A stretch of 64,000 nucleotides of DNA from Streptomyces fildesensis. Lineage in GTDB: Bacteria; Actinomycetota; Actinomycetes; Streptomycetales; Streptomycetaceae. The notes under the pieces are model-generated. The model was not told the DNA's origin. It made no database searches and saw nothing but the letters and a program-made list of their open reading frames with translations. A program made the position numbers and the translations under genes. The DNA lies in NCBI RefSeq assembly GCF_016107395.1, contig NZ_JAAIKO010000017.1, forward strand, positions 1 to 64,000. Direction: 5' to 3'. This document shows positions 40,960 to 48,529 of the stretch, in pieces (positions within the stretch are counted from its first letter, which is position 1; each line of letters begins with the position of its first letter).

Positions 40960-41745
40960 TCAAACCGCCGGATCCGGCGCCCGGTCGGCCCGGCCGTCGA
41001 GCGTCTTCGGCCCGTCCTCGACGCCGGCCAGCGCCATCAGCTGCTCGGGGGTGATCCCCTCGGGTATCGGCACCGGCGGCGGTGTCCGCAGCGGCGGCTG
41101 CCAGCCGGCCTCGGGGTCCCAGCGGCGGACGATCCTGGCGGGAGCGCCCGCGACCACCGCGTGATCGGGCACGTCACCGCGCACCACCGCGCCGGCCGCG
41201 ACCACCACATTGCGGCCCAGCCGGGCCCCGGGCAGGATCACCGCTCCCGTGCCGAGCCAGCTGCCGGACCCGATCTCGACGGGCGCCGAGCGCGGCCACT
41301 GCTTGCCGACCGGTTCGTGGGGGTCGTCGTAGGAGTGGTTGTCGCTGGTGACGTACACATAGGGCCCGGCGAAGATGTTGTCGCCGAAGACCACCGGCGC
41401 CGAGGCCACCACGTGGCTGCCGCGGCCGAGCACCACGCCGTTGCCGAGCCGCAGGACCGGGTCGGGGCCGAGGTCCAGGTCCGGCATCATGCCGGCGGTG
41501 AGGGTCACCTGCTCGCCCACCACGCAGTGCTCCCCGATCTCGATCCACTGCTCGCCGAACACCGTGCCCAGCGGGAACGCCAGCCGCGAGCCCGTGCCGA
41601 AGCTGCGGAAGCGGTAGGGACCGGGGCGCTGCGCGGTCACCGCGCCCGCGTTCTGCACCCACCGCCATCCGCGGTGGACCAGGCGCGAGGCGGTGCGGCG
41701 GCGCCAGGCCGCCCAGGAGGAGAACACGTTCTCGTTCTTCGGCAC
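40960..41745 (-). CDS. Left-handed beta-helix acyltransferase (sugar O-acetyltransferase type)
   Basis: 261 residues from GTG 41745. Hexapeptide repeats occupy about 60-200: GEHCVVGEQVTLTAG, GNGVVLGRGSHVVASAPVVFGDNIFAG, SGSWLGTGAVILPGARLGRNVVVAAGAVV. The active-site-like loop TSDNHSYDDPHEP gives the catalytic His. The end GVEDGPKTLDGRADRAP is a flexible tail. The family acetylates sugar or small-molecule hydroxyls. It sits 117 bases downstream of the last NRPS gene on the same strand, so it may decorate the peptide, but a separate operon is possible since a 14-bp palindrome lies in between. Confidence 0.8.
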   Translation of the reverse strand: MPKNENVFSSWAAWRRRTASRLVHRGWRWVQNAGAVTAQRPGPYRFRSFGTGSRLAFPLGTVFGEQWIEIGEHCVVGEQVTLTAGMMPDLDLGPDPVLRLGNGVVLGRGSHVVASAPVVFGDNIFAGPYVYVTSDNHSYDDPHEPVGKQWPRSAPVEIGSGSWLGTGAVILPGARLGRNVVVAAGAVVRGDVPDHAVVAGAPARIVRRWDPEAGWQPPLRTPPPVPIPEGITPEQLMALAGVEDGPKTLDGRADRAPDPAV

Positions 41746-41750
41746 GGGAT

Positions 41751-41764
41751 CACCGTATACGGTG
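41751..41764. promoter_or_regulatory. 14-bp perfect palindrome upstream of the acyltransferase
   Basis: CACCGTATACGGTG, perfect over all 14 bases, 6 bases before the GTG start. The 11-mer CGTATACGGTG recurs at 55101-55111 at the other edge of the NRPS cluster. Candidate operator, or -10 TATACG on the minus strand. Confidence 0.45.
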
Positions 41765-41861
41765 CCGCCCGCCGGTGAAGTCCTGGATGTGAGGCCGGAT
41801 GTAAAGAGGGGATCCGGCCGTACGGGGGGAGCCGGGCGGACCGCCGCGGCTCCCCCGGATC

Positions 41862-44744
41862 TCAGCGCCCGGCGGAGCCGGTCATCGCGGCGAGTACGGA
41901 GCTCCGGTCCTCGCCGGGCCGCTCGTCCAGCGCGGTGGCCAGCCGGCCGGACCCGTAGTGCCAGCGGTGGTCGAGGTCGGGGTGCACCCGGTCGACGAGC
42001 CGGATCTCGCTGTCGCTGCCGAGGAGCCGTTTCAGCTCTGCGGCCAGCTCGGGCCAGCCGACATGTCCGCTCACCGCGTTGGCCACACCGTGCACCGGGG
42101 TGGCCAGGCAGTCGGTGACCGCGCGCGCCAGGGCGGCGGCGTGCACCCACGGGGCGCCGTACCAGTCGTGGCCGGCGGTGCCGGGCCGCGGCAGGTCGAT
42201 CGGTTCCCCGGCGAGGGCCGCCTGGTAGAGCAGCCCGGTCGCGCCCCAGCGCAGCTGGTCGCGCAACCGGTCGTGCGGACCCCAGACGATGGGCGAGCGC
42301 ACGACGCTCGCCCCGCCCCGGCCGTCGGTGCCCGCCGCCCGCATGAGCAGCTGCTCGCAGTCGAGCTTCGCCTGCCCGTACGCGCTCAGCGGCTGTGCGG
42401 GCGCCGATTCCTCGGCCACCCGCGGGCCGGTGGGCCGGCCGTAGGCGTCCACGCTGCTGACGAAGACGAACGGGCCCCGGTTCCAGGCCCCCACCATCGC
42501 GGCCATCGCCGCCACGTCCACCTCGGGACGGGTGAAGGTGCAGGCGGCGTGGATCACCGCGTCCGCCCTTCCGACGGCGGCGCGCAGCCCGTCCAGGTCG
42601 GTCAGATCGCCCTCGACGACCTCCACGCCCTCCCCCGCGACCAGGTGCGCCGACTCCGGCCGGGACAGCGCCAGCACCGGCCTTCCCCGGGCGGCCAGTT
42701 CGCGCAGGACGAAGGCGCCGACACCACCGGTGCCGCCGGTCACCAGGACCGTACCCTCACGGGTCCGCCGGGCGCGGGCCGCCGGTGCGCCGGTCGCGGC
42801 GGCCAGCCGTTCCCGTTCCGTCTCCCGCGCGTCCAGCAGCGCCGCGATCGCTCGCGGAGTGCGGTGCTCCATCACGTCCAGGCCGGTCAGCGGCAGCTTG
42901 AGTCCGGTGCGCAGCCGCTCGGCGAGCTGTACGGCGATCAGCGAGTGGCCGCCGAGTACGAAGAAGTCGTCGTCAGGGCCAGGGGCGCGGCCCAGCAGCG
43001 CCGTGAACGCCACCGTCACCGCTTCGGCGCGAACGCCGCTCGGTACGGGGGCAGCCGGGGCGCCGGGCAGCCGGGCCGTGTCCAGGGTGCCGTCGGCGGT
43101 GCGGGGCATCGCGTCCAGCAGGGTCACCGCCGCCGGGACGAGTTCACGGCCGAGACCGGCCCGCAGATACGAGCGGAGTTCGACGGGCGAGGGCCCGCCG
43201 GTCCCGCGCAGGACGGCGTACGCCAGCAGCGGTCCGCCGGCCGGGTCCGGCACAGCGGCGTCGGCCACCAACGGGTGGGCGCGCAGCAGCACTTCGGCCG
43301 GATGGCCGTCAGTGGGCGGGGTTTCGGCGGCCGGGAGAACCGGCGGCCGGCCGGGCAGCCGGGACAGCCGGAGCTCCGGGTCGGCGGCGACCGCGGCCAG
43401 CAGTCCGGCGAAGTCGTCCGCCAGCCGCTCGCCCGCCGCATCGCCGAGGGCGGCCCGGCCGTACTGGACCAGGCCGGTGGGACGGTCGGTGTCGGACAGG
43501 CCGAACGACAGGTCGAACTTGGCCTCGCCGAGCGCCACGTCGACCGGTTCCGCGGCCAGACCGGGCAGCCGGAGCGCGGTGGGCTCGCCCAGCACATCGG
43601 CGGTGACCCGGACCAGCGGTGTGCCGTCGGCGTCCCGGGCGGCGGCGCCGAGCCGCTCCAGGACCAGGTCGAACGGCACGTCACGGTACTGCTGTGCCTC
43701 CAGCAGCGCGTCCCGCACCCGGTCCACCAGCGTCCCGAACTCCGGGTCGCCGGACAGATCCACCCGGATGGGCAGGGTGTTGACGCACAGCCCGACGAGG
43801 CCGCGCATGGCCGAGCCCTCGCGGTGGGTGCCGGCGCAGCCGATCACCAGGTCGTCCTCGCCGGTGAAGCGGTGCAGTGCGGCGAAGGCGGCAGTAAAGG
43901 CCACGGTGAACAGCGTGGCCCGATGCCCCAGACCCAGCTCGCGCAGAGCGGGCAGCACCCGCTCGTCCAGCGGCACGTTGCGCACGGCGGCGGGCCGCTC
44001 GGTCAGGTCGGCCGCGGGCCGCGCGGGGCGGGGCAGCCGCAGTGGGACGGCACCCGACAGCCGGCGCGTCCAGTGCGCGAGCCCTTCGTCGAGCCGGCCG
44101 GCCGCCGCGTGCTCGCGGACCGCGAAGTCGGCGTACTGCGGCGGCCGTGTCAGCTCGCACGGGATCCCACCGGTGGCCGCCGCGTACAGCTCGGCCAGTT
44201 CGGCGGCGACGGTCTCCAACGACCCTCCGTCGATGCTGATGTGATGGAACGTCAGCAACACGGTGTGGTCCTGCGGCCCGTGGCGCAGCGCCAGGGCGCG
44301 CGGCAGGGGACCGGCCGCGAGGTCGAAGGGGCGGCGCGCCTCCTCGGTCAGGGCGGCCAGGCCGTCACCGACGGCGTCGATCACCGGCACGACGATCGCG
44401 TCCGGTACGGGAAGCGTCTCCTGGTACGGCTCGTCGCCGTGCTGCCCGTAGCGCGTGCGCAGGATGTCGTGGCGCTGGACGAGCGTGGTCAGCGCGCTGC
44501 CCAGGGCGGCCAGATCGAGCGGTCCGCGCAGCCGGGTGGCGAACGGCACGCTGTACAGCGAGCCGCCCTGGCCGAGCCGGTCCATCAGCCACATGCGGCG
44601 CTGGGCGTGGGACAGCGGTGTGGGCCCCTGGTCACGGGTGGTGGCGGGCGCCGGGTCGGCCGGGCGGGCGTTCTTCCGGGCGCGGGCCCGGCGCAGCAAC
44701 TCCTCCTGCAGGGCGGCCGAACTGGGGTGGGTGTCAGTGGCCAT
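41862..44744 (-). CDS. NRPS terminal protein: C - remnant A - T - SDR
   Basis: 960 residues. The condensation domain (about 40-450) has the catalytic HHISIDG motif. At about 487-575 there is only the C-terminal subdomain of an adenylation domain (VLLRAHPLVADAAV ... LDAMPRTADGTLDTARL); the large ATP-binding core is absent and the A10 lysine of xGKVDR is Thr. The carrier domain (about 585-655) has FFVLGGHSLIAV with the Ser for phosphopantetheine. An NAD(P)-binding extended SDR domain (about 670-955) has VTGGTGGVGAFVLREL, SSVDAYG and the YGQAK catalytic pair. It resembles sugar-epimerase-type SDRs more than classical NRPS reductase domains, but reductive or oxidoreductive chain release is the simplest reading. 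Its carrier must be loaded in trans. ATG 44744 overlaps the upstream stop by 11 bases. Confidence 0.85.
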   Translation of the reverse strand: MATDTHPSSAALQEELLRRARARKNARPADPAPATTRDQGPTPLSHAQRRMWLMDRLGQGGSLYSVPFATRLRGPLDLAALGSALTTLVQRHDILRTRYGQHGDEPYQETLPVPDAIVVPVIDAVGDGLAALTEEARRPFDLAAGPLPRALALRHGPQDHTVLLTFHHISIDGGSLETVAAELAELYAAATGGIPCELTRPPQYADFAVREHAAAGRLDEGLAHWTRRLSGAVPLRLPRPARPAADLTERPAAVRNVPLDERVLPALRELGLGHRATLFTVAFTAAFAALHRFTGEDDLVIGCAGTHREGSAMRGLVGLCVNTLPIRVDLSGDPEFGTLVDRVRDALLEAQQYRDVPFDLVLERLGAAARDADGTPLVRVTADVLGEPTALRLPGLAAEPVDVALGEAKFDLSFGLSDTDRPTGLVQYGRAALGDAAGERLADDFAGLLAAVAADPELRLSRLPGRPPVLPAAETPPTDGHPAEVLLRAHPLVADAAVPDPAGGPLLAYAVLRGTGGPSPVELRSYLRAGLGRELVPAAVTLLDAMPRTADGTLDTARLPGAPAAPVPSGVRAEAVTVAFTALLGRAPGPDDDFFVLGGHSLIAVQLAERLRTGLKLPLTGLDVMEHRTPRAIAALLDARETERERLAAATGAPAARARRTREGTVLVTGGTGGVGAFVLRELAARGRPVLALSRPESAHLVAGEGVEVVEGDLTDLDGLRAAVGRADAVIHAACTFTRPEVDVAAMAAMVGAWNRGPFVFVSSVDAYGRPTGPRVAEESAPAQPLSAYGQAKLDCEQLLMRAAGTDGRGGASVVRSPIVWGPHDRLRDQLRWGATGLLYQAALAGEPIDLPRPGTAGHDWYGAPWVHAAALARAVTDCLATPVHGVANAVSGHVGWPELAAELKRLLGSDSEIRLVDRVHPDLDHRWHYGSGRLATALDERPGEDRSSVLAAMTGSAGR

Positions 44745-46617
44745 CGGTGTCCTCCGGCGCGTCGGGGTGGAGATCGCTGTGGTTGGCCAGCAGGGCGCGT
44801 TCGACGAGCGCGGCGTGGCCGGCCACGGTGGGTGCGGCGAAGAAGTCGGGCAGCGACAGCGTCACTCCCAGTTCCTCGCGCAGGTCGTCCGTGACGATCA
44901 GCGCGAGGAGGGAGTGGCCGCCGTAGGCGATGAAGTCGGCGTCCGCCCGGGCCACTTCGCAGCCCAGCGCATGGCTCCACACATCGGCGACGGCCTGCTG
45001 GAGCGGGGTCAGCGGCTCCGCACGGTCCTCGGTGACGGTGACGCCGCGCAGGTCGGCGAGGGCTCGGCGGTCGACCTTGCCGGACACCGTCAGCGGGAGC
45101 CGTTCCACGAAGGTCAGCTCGTCCGGGACGAGGTGCGCGGGCAGCTGTTCGGCGAGCCGGGTCCGCAGGGTCTCGGCGCGGGGCACCGGGCCGGGCGCCG
45201 CCACCACGAACGCGGCCAGCCGGGCGTCGTCCTCGGCGGGCCGCCGTACGGTGACGGCGGCGTCGTCCACCTCCGGCTGCTCGCGCAGCAGGTGCTCGAT
45301 CTCGCCCGGTTCGATCCGGAAGCCGCGCACCTTGACCTGGTCGTCGGCGCGGCCGTGGAAGTCCAGCACGCCGTCCTGACGGCACGAGACCAGATCGCCC
45401 GTGCGGTAGAGCCGGCCCAGCGACGCGTGCTCCACGAACCGCTCGGCGGTCAGTTCCGGTCGTCCCGCGTAGCCGTTCGCGAGCCGGCTGCCGCCGATCC
45501 ACAGCTCACCGCGTTCCCCGTCCGCGACCGGCCGGCCCGCCGCGTCCAGCACATGGGCCGTGGCGCCCGCGCACGGGCGGCCGATCGGCACCGGGCCGTC
45601 GCAGTCCGCGTCGGTGACGCGATGGGTGGTGGCGAACGTCGTCGTCTCGGTCGGACCGTAGCCGTTGACCAGCTCCAGCCAGGGGAACGCGCGCAGCACC
45701 GCGCGGGCCTGCTGGGCGGCCATCGCCTCACCGCCCACGACGACGGTGCGGAGCACCGAGAACAGCCGGGAGCGGCGGGCTGCGAGCTGGTGGAACAGCG
45801 CGGTGGTGAAGAACGCGACGGTCACGCCGTACCGCTCGACGTGCTGCGCGAGGTCCTCGAACGACGGCCGCTCGGTGGTGCACACCACGACGGAGGCGCC
45901 GTTGGCGAGAGCCGCCCACACCTCGAAGGTCGAGGCGTCGAACGTCGTCGGCGAGTGGAACAGCACCCGGTCCCGCGCGGTGACGGTCACGTACCGCGGG
46001 TCGGCGACCAGTTCGGCGATGCCGCCGTGCGTGACGGTCACACCCTTGGGCAGGCCGGTGGAACCCGAGGTGAACAGGACGAGCGCCGTCGCGTCCGGGC
46101 CGGTGTCGGCGGCGGGTATCTCCTCGCCGGACAACAGCGGGTCCTCGGGCAGCGCCAGGGTCACTCCGGTGCCGGCCGCCGATGCCAGCAGCTTGCTGTC
46201 GCCGACGGTCAGGGTCGTCCCGGAGTCGGCGAGCATCGCCTCGATACGGGGGCGCGGGTGCGCCGGGTCGAGCGGTACGCAGGCCGCGCCCACCCACCAC
46301 AGCGCGAGCTGGGTGACCAGGGTGCGGGCCGAGCGCGGCATCAGCAGCGCCACCCGGTCACCGGGGCGCACCCCGTAGGCGTGCAGGTGCGCGGCCAGAC
46401 ATCGGGCGGAGGTCACGAGCTGCCGGTACGTCAGTGTGGTGTCGCCGTCGACCACCGCCAGGGCGTGCGGGGTCCGTTCGGCGTGCCGGGCCACCAGGGC
46501 GGGCAGGGCGGTCACGGGGTTGTCCTTCCGGTCGTCGGAGATCTCCCGGACGTCGGAGATCTCCCGGGTGTCGGGGATCTTCCGGGTGTCGGGGATCCGC
46601 GGGGAGGAGGGCGTCAT
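44734..46617 (-). CDS. NRPS A-T didomain (hydrophobic amino acid, Val-like code)
   Basis: 627 residues from ATG 46617, one base after the upstream stop. Residues 5-28 are four hexapeptide repeats (IPDTRK IPDTRE ISDVRE ISDDRK) encoded by an 18-bp minisatellite. Adenylation domain about 35-530: LFTSGSTGLPKGV, NGYGPTETT, YRTGDLV, GRADDQVKVRGFRIEPGEIE, PLTVSGKVDR, all intact. By hand alignment to GrsA, the pocket residues read D-A-F-F-V-G-G-T-F, close to the published valine code DAFWIGGTFK, so a branched aliphatic residue is likely. Carrier domain about 545-615 with IAYGGHSLLAL. No condensation domain: it must donate to a separate C domain. Confidence 0.88.
   Translation of the reverse strand: MTPSSPRIPDTRKIPDTREISDVREISDDRKDNPVTALPALVARHAERTPHALAVVDGDTTLTYRQLVTSARCLAAHLHAYGVRPGDRVALLMPRSARTLVTQLALWWVGAACVPLDPAHPRPRIEAMLADSGTTLTVGDSKLLASAAGTGVTLALPEDPLLSGEEIPAADTGPDATALVLFTSGSTGLPKGVTVTHGGIAELVADPRYVTVTARDRVLFHSPTTFDASTFEVWAALANGASVVVCTTERPSFEDLAQHVERYGVTVAFFTTALFHQLAARRSRLFSVLRTVVVGGEAMAAQQARAVLRAFPWLELVNGYGPTETTTFATTHRVTDADCDGPVPIGRPCAGATAHVLDAAGRPVADGERGELWIGGSRLANGYAGRPELTAERFVEHASLGRLYRTGDLVSCRQDGVLDFHGRADDQVKVRGFRIEPGEIEHLLREQPEVDDAAVTVRRPAEDDARLAAFVVAAPGPVPRAETLRTRLAEQLPAHLVPDELTFVERLPLTVSGKVDRRALADLRGVTVTEDRAEPLTPLQQAVADVWSHALGCEVARADADFIAYGGHSLLALIVTDDLREELGVTLSLPDFFAAPTVAGHAALVERALLANHSDLHPDAPEDTDGH
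46534..46605 (-). repeat. 18-bp coding minisatellite in the A-T gene
   Basis: Four units of 18 bp: GTCGGAGATCTCCCGGAC (46534-46551), GTCGGAGATCTCCCGGGT (46552-46569), GTCGGGGATCTTCCGGGT (46570-46587) and a degenerate fourth to 46605. In frame on the minus strand they encode six-residue units of the I-(P/S)-D-x-R-(K/E) type. Confidence 0.85.
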
Positions 46618-46618
46618 C

Positions 46619-48529
46619 TCAGACCACCGCCGGTGACGCGGTCGCACGGCGCTTGTCGAGTACGGCGGCCACCGCGCGGAGGTCCGGCTGGCGCAGCACC
46701 TCGGGAGCGCGCAGCCTCGTGCCCGTCTCGCGCTCGATGGCGGCCAGCAGCCGGGCCGCGATGATCGATGTGCCGCCCACCGAGGTGAAGTTGTCCTCCA
46801 GCGCGGCGTCCGGCCGGTCGAGCAGGTCGCGGACCACCCGCAGGACGAGCTGTTCGCTGTCCGTCGCGGTGCCGTCCGGAAGGGCGCTGCCGGAGGTCGC
46901 GGCGCCCGCGGCGGCCTCGGCCGTCTCACCGGCGAGCAGCGCGGCGCGGTCCACCTTTCCGTTGGCGTCCAGCGGGAAGGCCTCGACGATCCGTACGGTC
47001 GAGGGGACCGCCTGTTCGGGCAGCCAGACCCGGACCGCAGACAGCAGGGCGTCCGTGGTCGGGGCGGCGCCGGCCGACGGCAGGACGAACACCACCAGCC
47101 GGGTGCGGCCGTCGGCGGAGCGAGGCGCGGTCACGACCGCGCTGCGCACCGCCGGGTCCTGCTCGAACGCGGCCTCCACCTCGGCCGGTTCGATCCGCAC
47201 ACCGCTGATCTTCACCTGGTCGTCGAGCCGGCCGAGGAACTCCAACTGCCCGTCGTCCAGCATCCGCACCCGGTCCCCGGTGCGGTAGAAACGGTCCGCG
47301 CCCGGTGCGTCCAGCCCTTCGGGCGGGGCGGTGAAGCGCCGGGCGGTGAGCTCCGGGTCCAGATAGCCGATCGCCAGACAGGCGCCGCCGATGAGCAGTT
47401 CACCCGTCTCACCGCGGGCGGCGATGCGACCGTCCTGGCCCGCGACGACCACCGTGGTGCCGGGGAGCGGGGAGCCGATCGGCGGCGCGGCCGCGTCGTC
47501 CGGCTCGGCGTCGGTGGCCCGCATGGCGTGCGTGGTGGTGATGACGGTGGCCTCGGCCGGCCCGTAGGCGTTGTGAACGGTGGCGGTCACGTCCGGGCCG
47601 GGCCGGCGGCGCATCCGGTCGCCGCCGACGACGAGATGACGCAGCCGCAGACCCCGCGGCCAGGGCCGGTCCAGCACCGGCTCCGCCATGGGGGTGGCCG
47701 CGACGCAGACGGTCACCCCGGCGTCGCGCCACCAGTCCGTGAGCTCGGCCGGGTCCCAGCGGACCGCGTCGGGAGCGGGCACCAGCGCGGCACCCGAGGT
47801 CAGTCCGGCCCACAGCTCCAGTACATGCGGGTCGAACGCGACGCCGATCAGCAGGGACTGACGGTCCCCGGGGGCCAGGCCGGTCTCGGCGCGGTACCAG
47901 TCCAGCAGGGTGGCCAGGGCGGGCTCCGCCACCGCGAGCGCCTTCGGGCGGCCGGTGGAACCGGAGGTCAGGACGGCGTAGAACGCCTCCGGCGGTGCCG
48001 GGCGGGCGGCGGCCGCGGGCGGGGCGAAGGCGGCGACGACCGTGGCCGCGGCGTTCGTCCCCTCGACGGGCAGCGGCAGTTCGATCCGCTCGGCGGCCCG
48101 GTGGCCGGCCGGCAGTACGGCGGGGTCGCCCATCAGGCAGACCACCGCGACGTCCTCGGTGACCGCGCCGATGCGGCGCTCTCCGGGGCGGGGTCCCAGC
48201 GGCAGATACACCGCGCCGAGCCGGGCCAGCGCGACCGCGGTGACGGCCAGCGCGGCCGAACGGTCGAGGCAGACCCCGACGATGTCGCCGGGACGCACCC
48301 GGCCGTCGAGTGCGCGGACGAGTTCATCGGCCGCCTCGTCCAGCTGCCGGTAGCTCCAGGTGTGGCCGCCGTCGACCACTGCGGGCGCCTGCGGGGAGCG
48401 GCGTACCCAGTCCTCGTAGCGGGAGAGCACGCCGGAGGCGGCGGTCGCGGGGAGAGCCGCGCCGTGGGCCACGCTCGGCCGGGCGGTCAGCGTGTCGGTG
48501 GTCATGTCGGTGATCAGGGTGTTCGTCAT
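46619..48529 (-). CDS. NRPS A-T didomain (substrate not predicted)
   Basis: 636 residues from ATG 48529, preferred over GTG 48532 because GGAG lies 5 bases before it; start and upstream stop overlap as TGATG. Adenylation domain about 35-520: VLTSGSTGRPKAL, HNAYGPAEATV, YRTGDRV, GRLDDQVKISGVRIEPAEVE, PLDANGKVDR, complete. Hand-aligned pocket residues D-P-L-V-V-G-A-V-I match no code I am sure of; the Pro at the second position is uncommon. Carrier domain about 560-630 with FTSVGGTSIIAARL. Like the next gene it has no condensation domain, so condensation is supplied by another protein. Confidence 0.88.
   Translation of the reverse strand: MTNTLITDMTTDTLTARPSVAHGAALPATAASGVLSRYEDWVRRSPQAPAVVDGGHTWSYRQLDEAADELVRALDGRVRPGDIVGVCLDRSAALAVTAVALARLGAVYLPLGPRPGERRIGAVTEDVAVVCLMGDPAVLPAGHRAAERIELPLPVEGTNAAATVVAAFAPPAAAARPAPPEAFYAVLTSGSTGRPKALAVAEPALATLLDWYRAETGLAPGDRQSLLIGVAFDPHVLELWAGLTSGAALVPAPDAVRWDPAELTDWWRDAGVTVCVAATPMAEPVLDRPWPRGLRLRHLVVGGDRMRRRPGPDVTATVHNAYGPAEATVITTTHAMRATDAEPDDAAAPPIGSPLPGTTVVVAGQDGRIAARGETGELLIGGACLAIGYLDPELTARRFTAPPEGLDAPGADRFYRTGDRVRMLDDGQLEFLGRLDDQVKISGVRIEPAEVEAAFEQDPAVRSAVVTAPRSADGRTRLVVFVLPSAGAAPTTDALLSAVRVWLPEQAVPSTVRIVEAFPLDANGKVDRAALLAGETAEAAAGAATSGSALPDGTATDSEQLVLRVVRDLLDRPDAALEDNFTSVGGTSIIAARLLAAIERETGTRLRAPEVLRQPDLRAVAAVLDKRRATASPAVV

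Noticed and set aside
43895..43897. TTA codon in the terminal NRPS gene
   Set aside because: The triplet is out of frame; it spans Phe and Thr codons.
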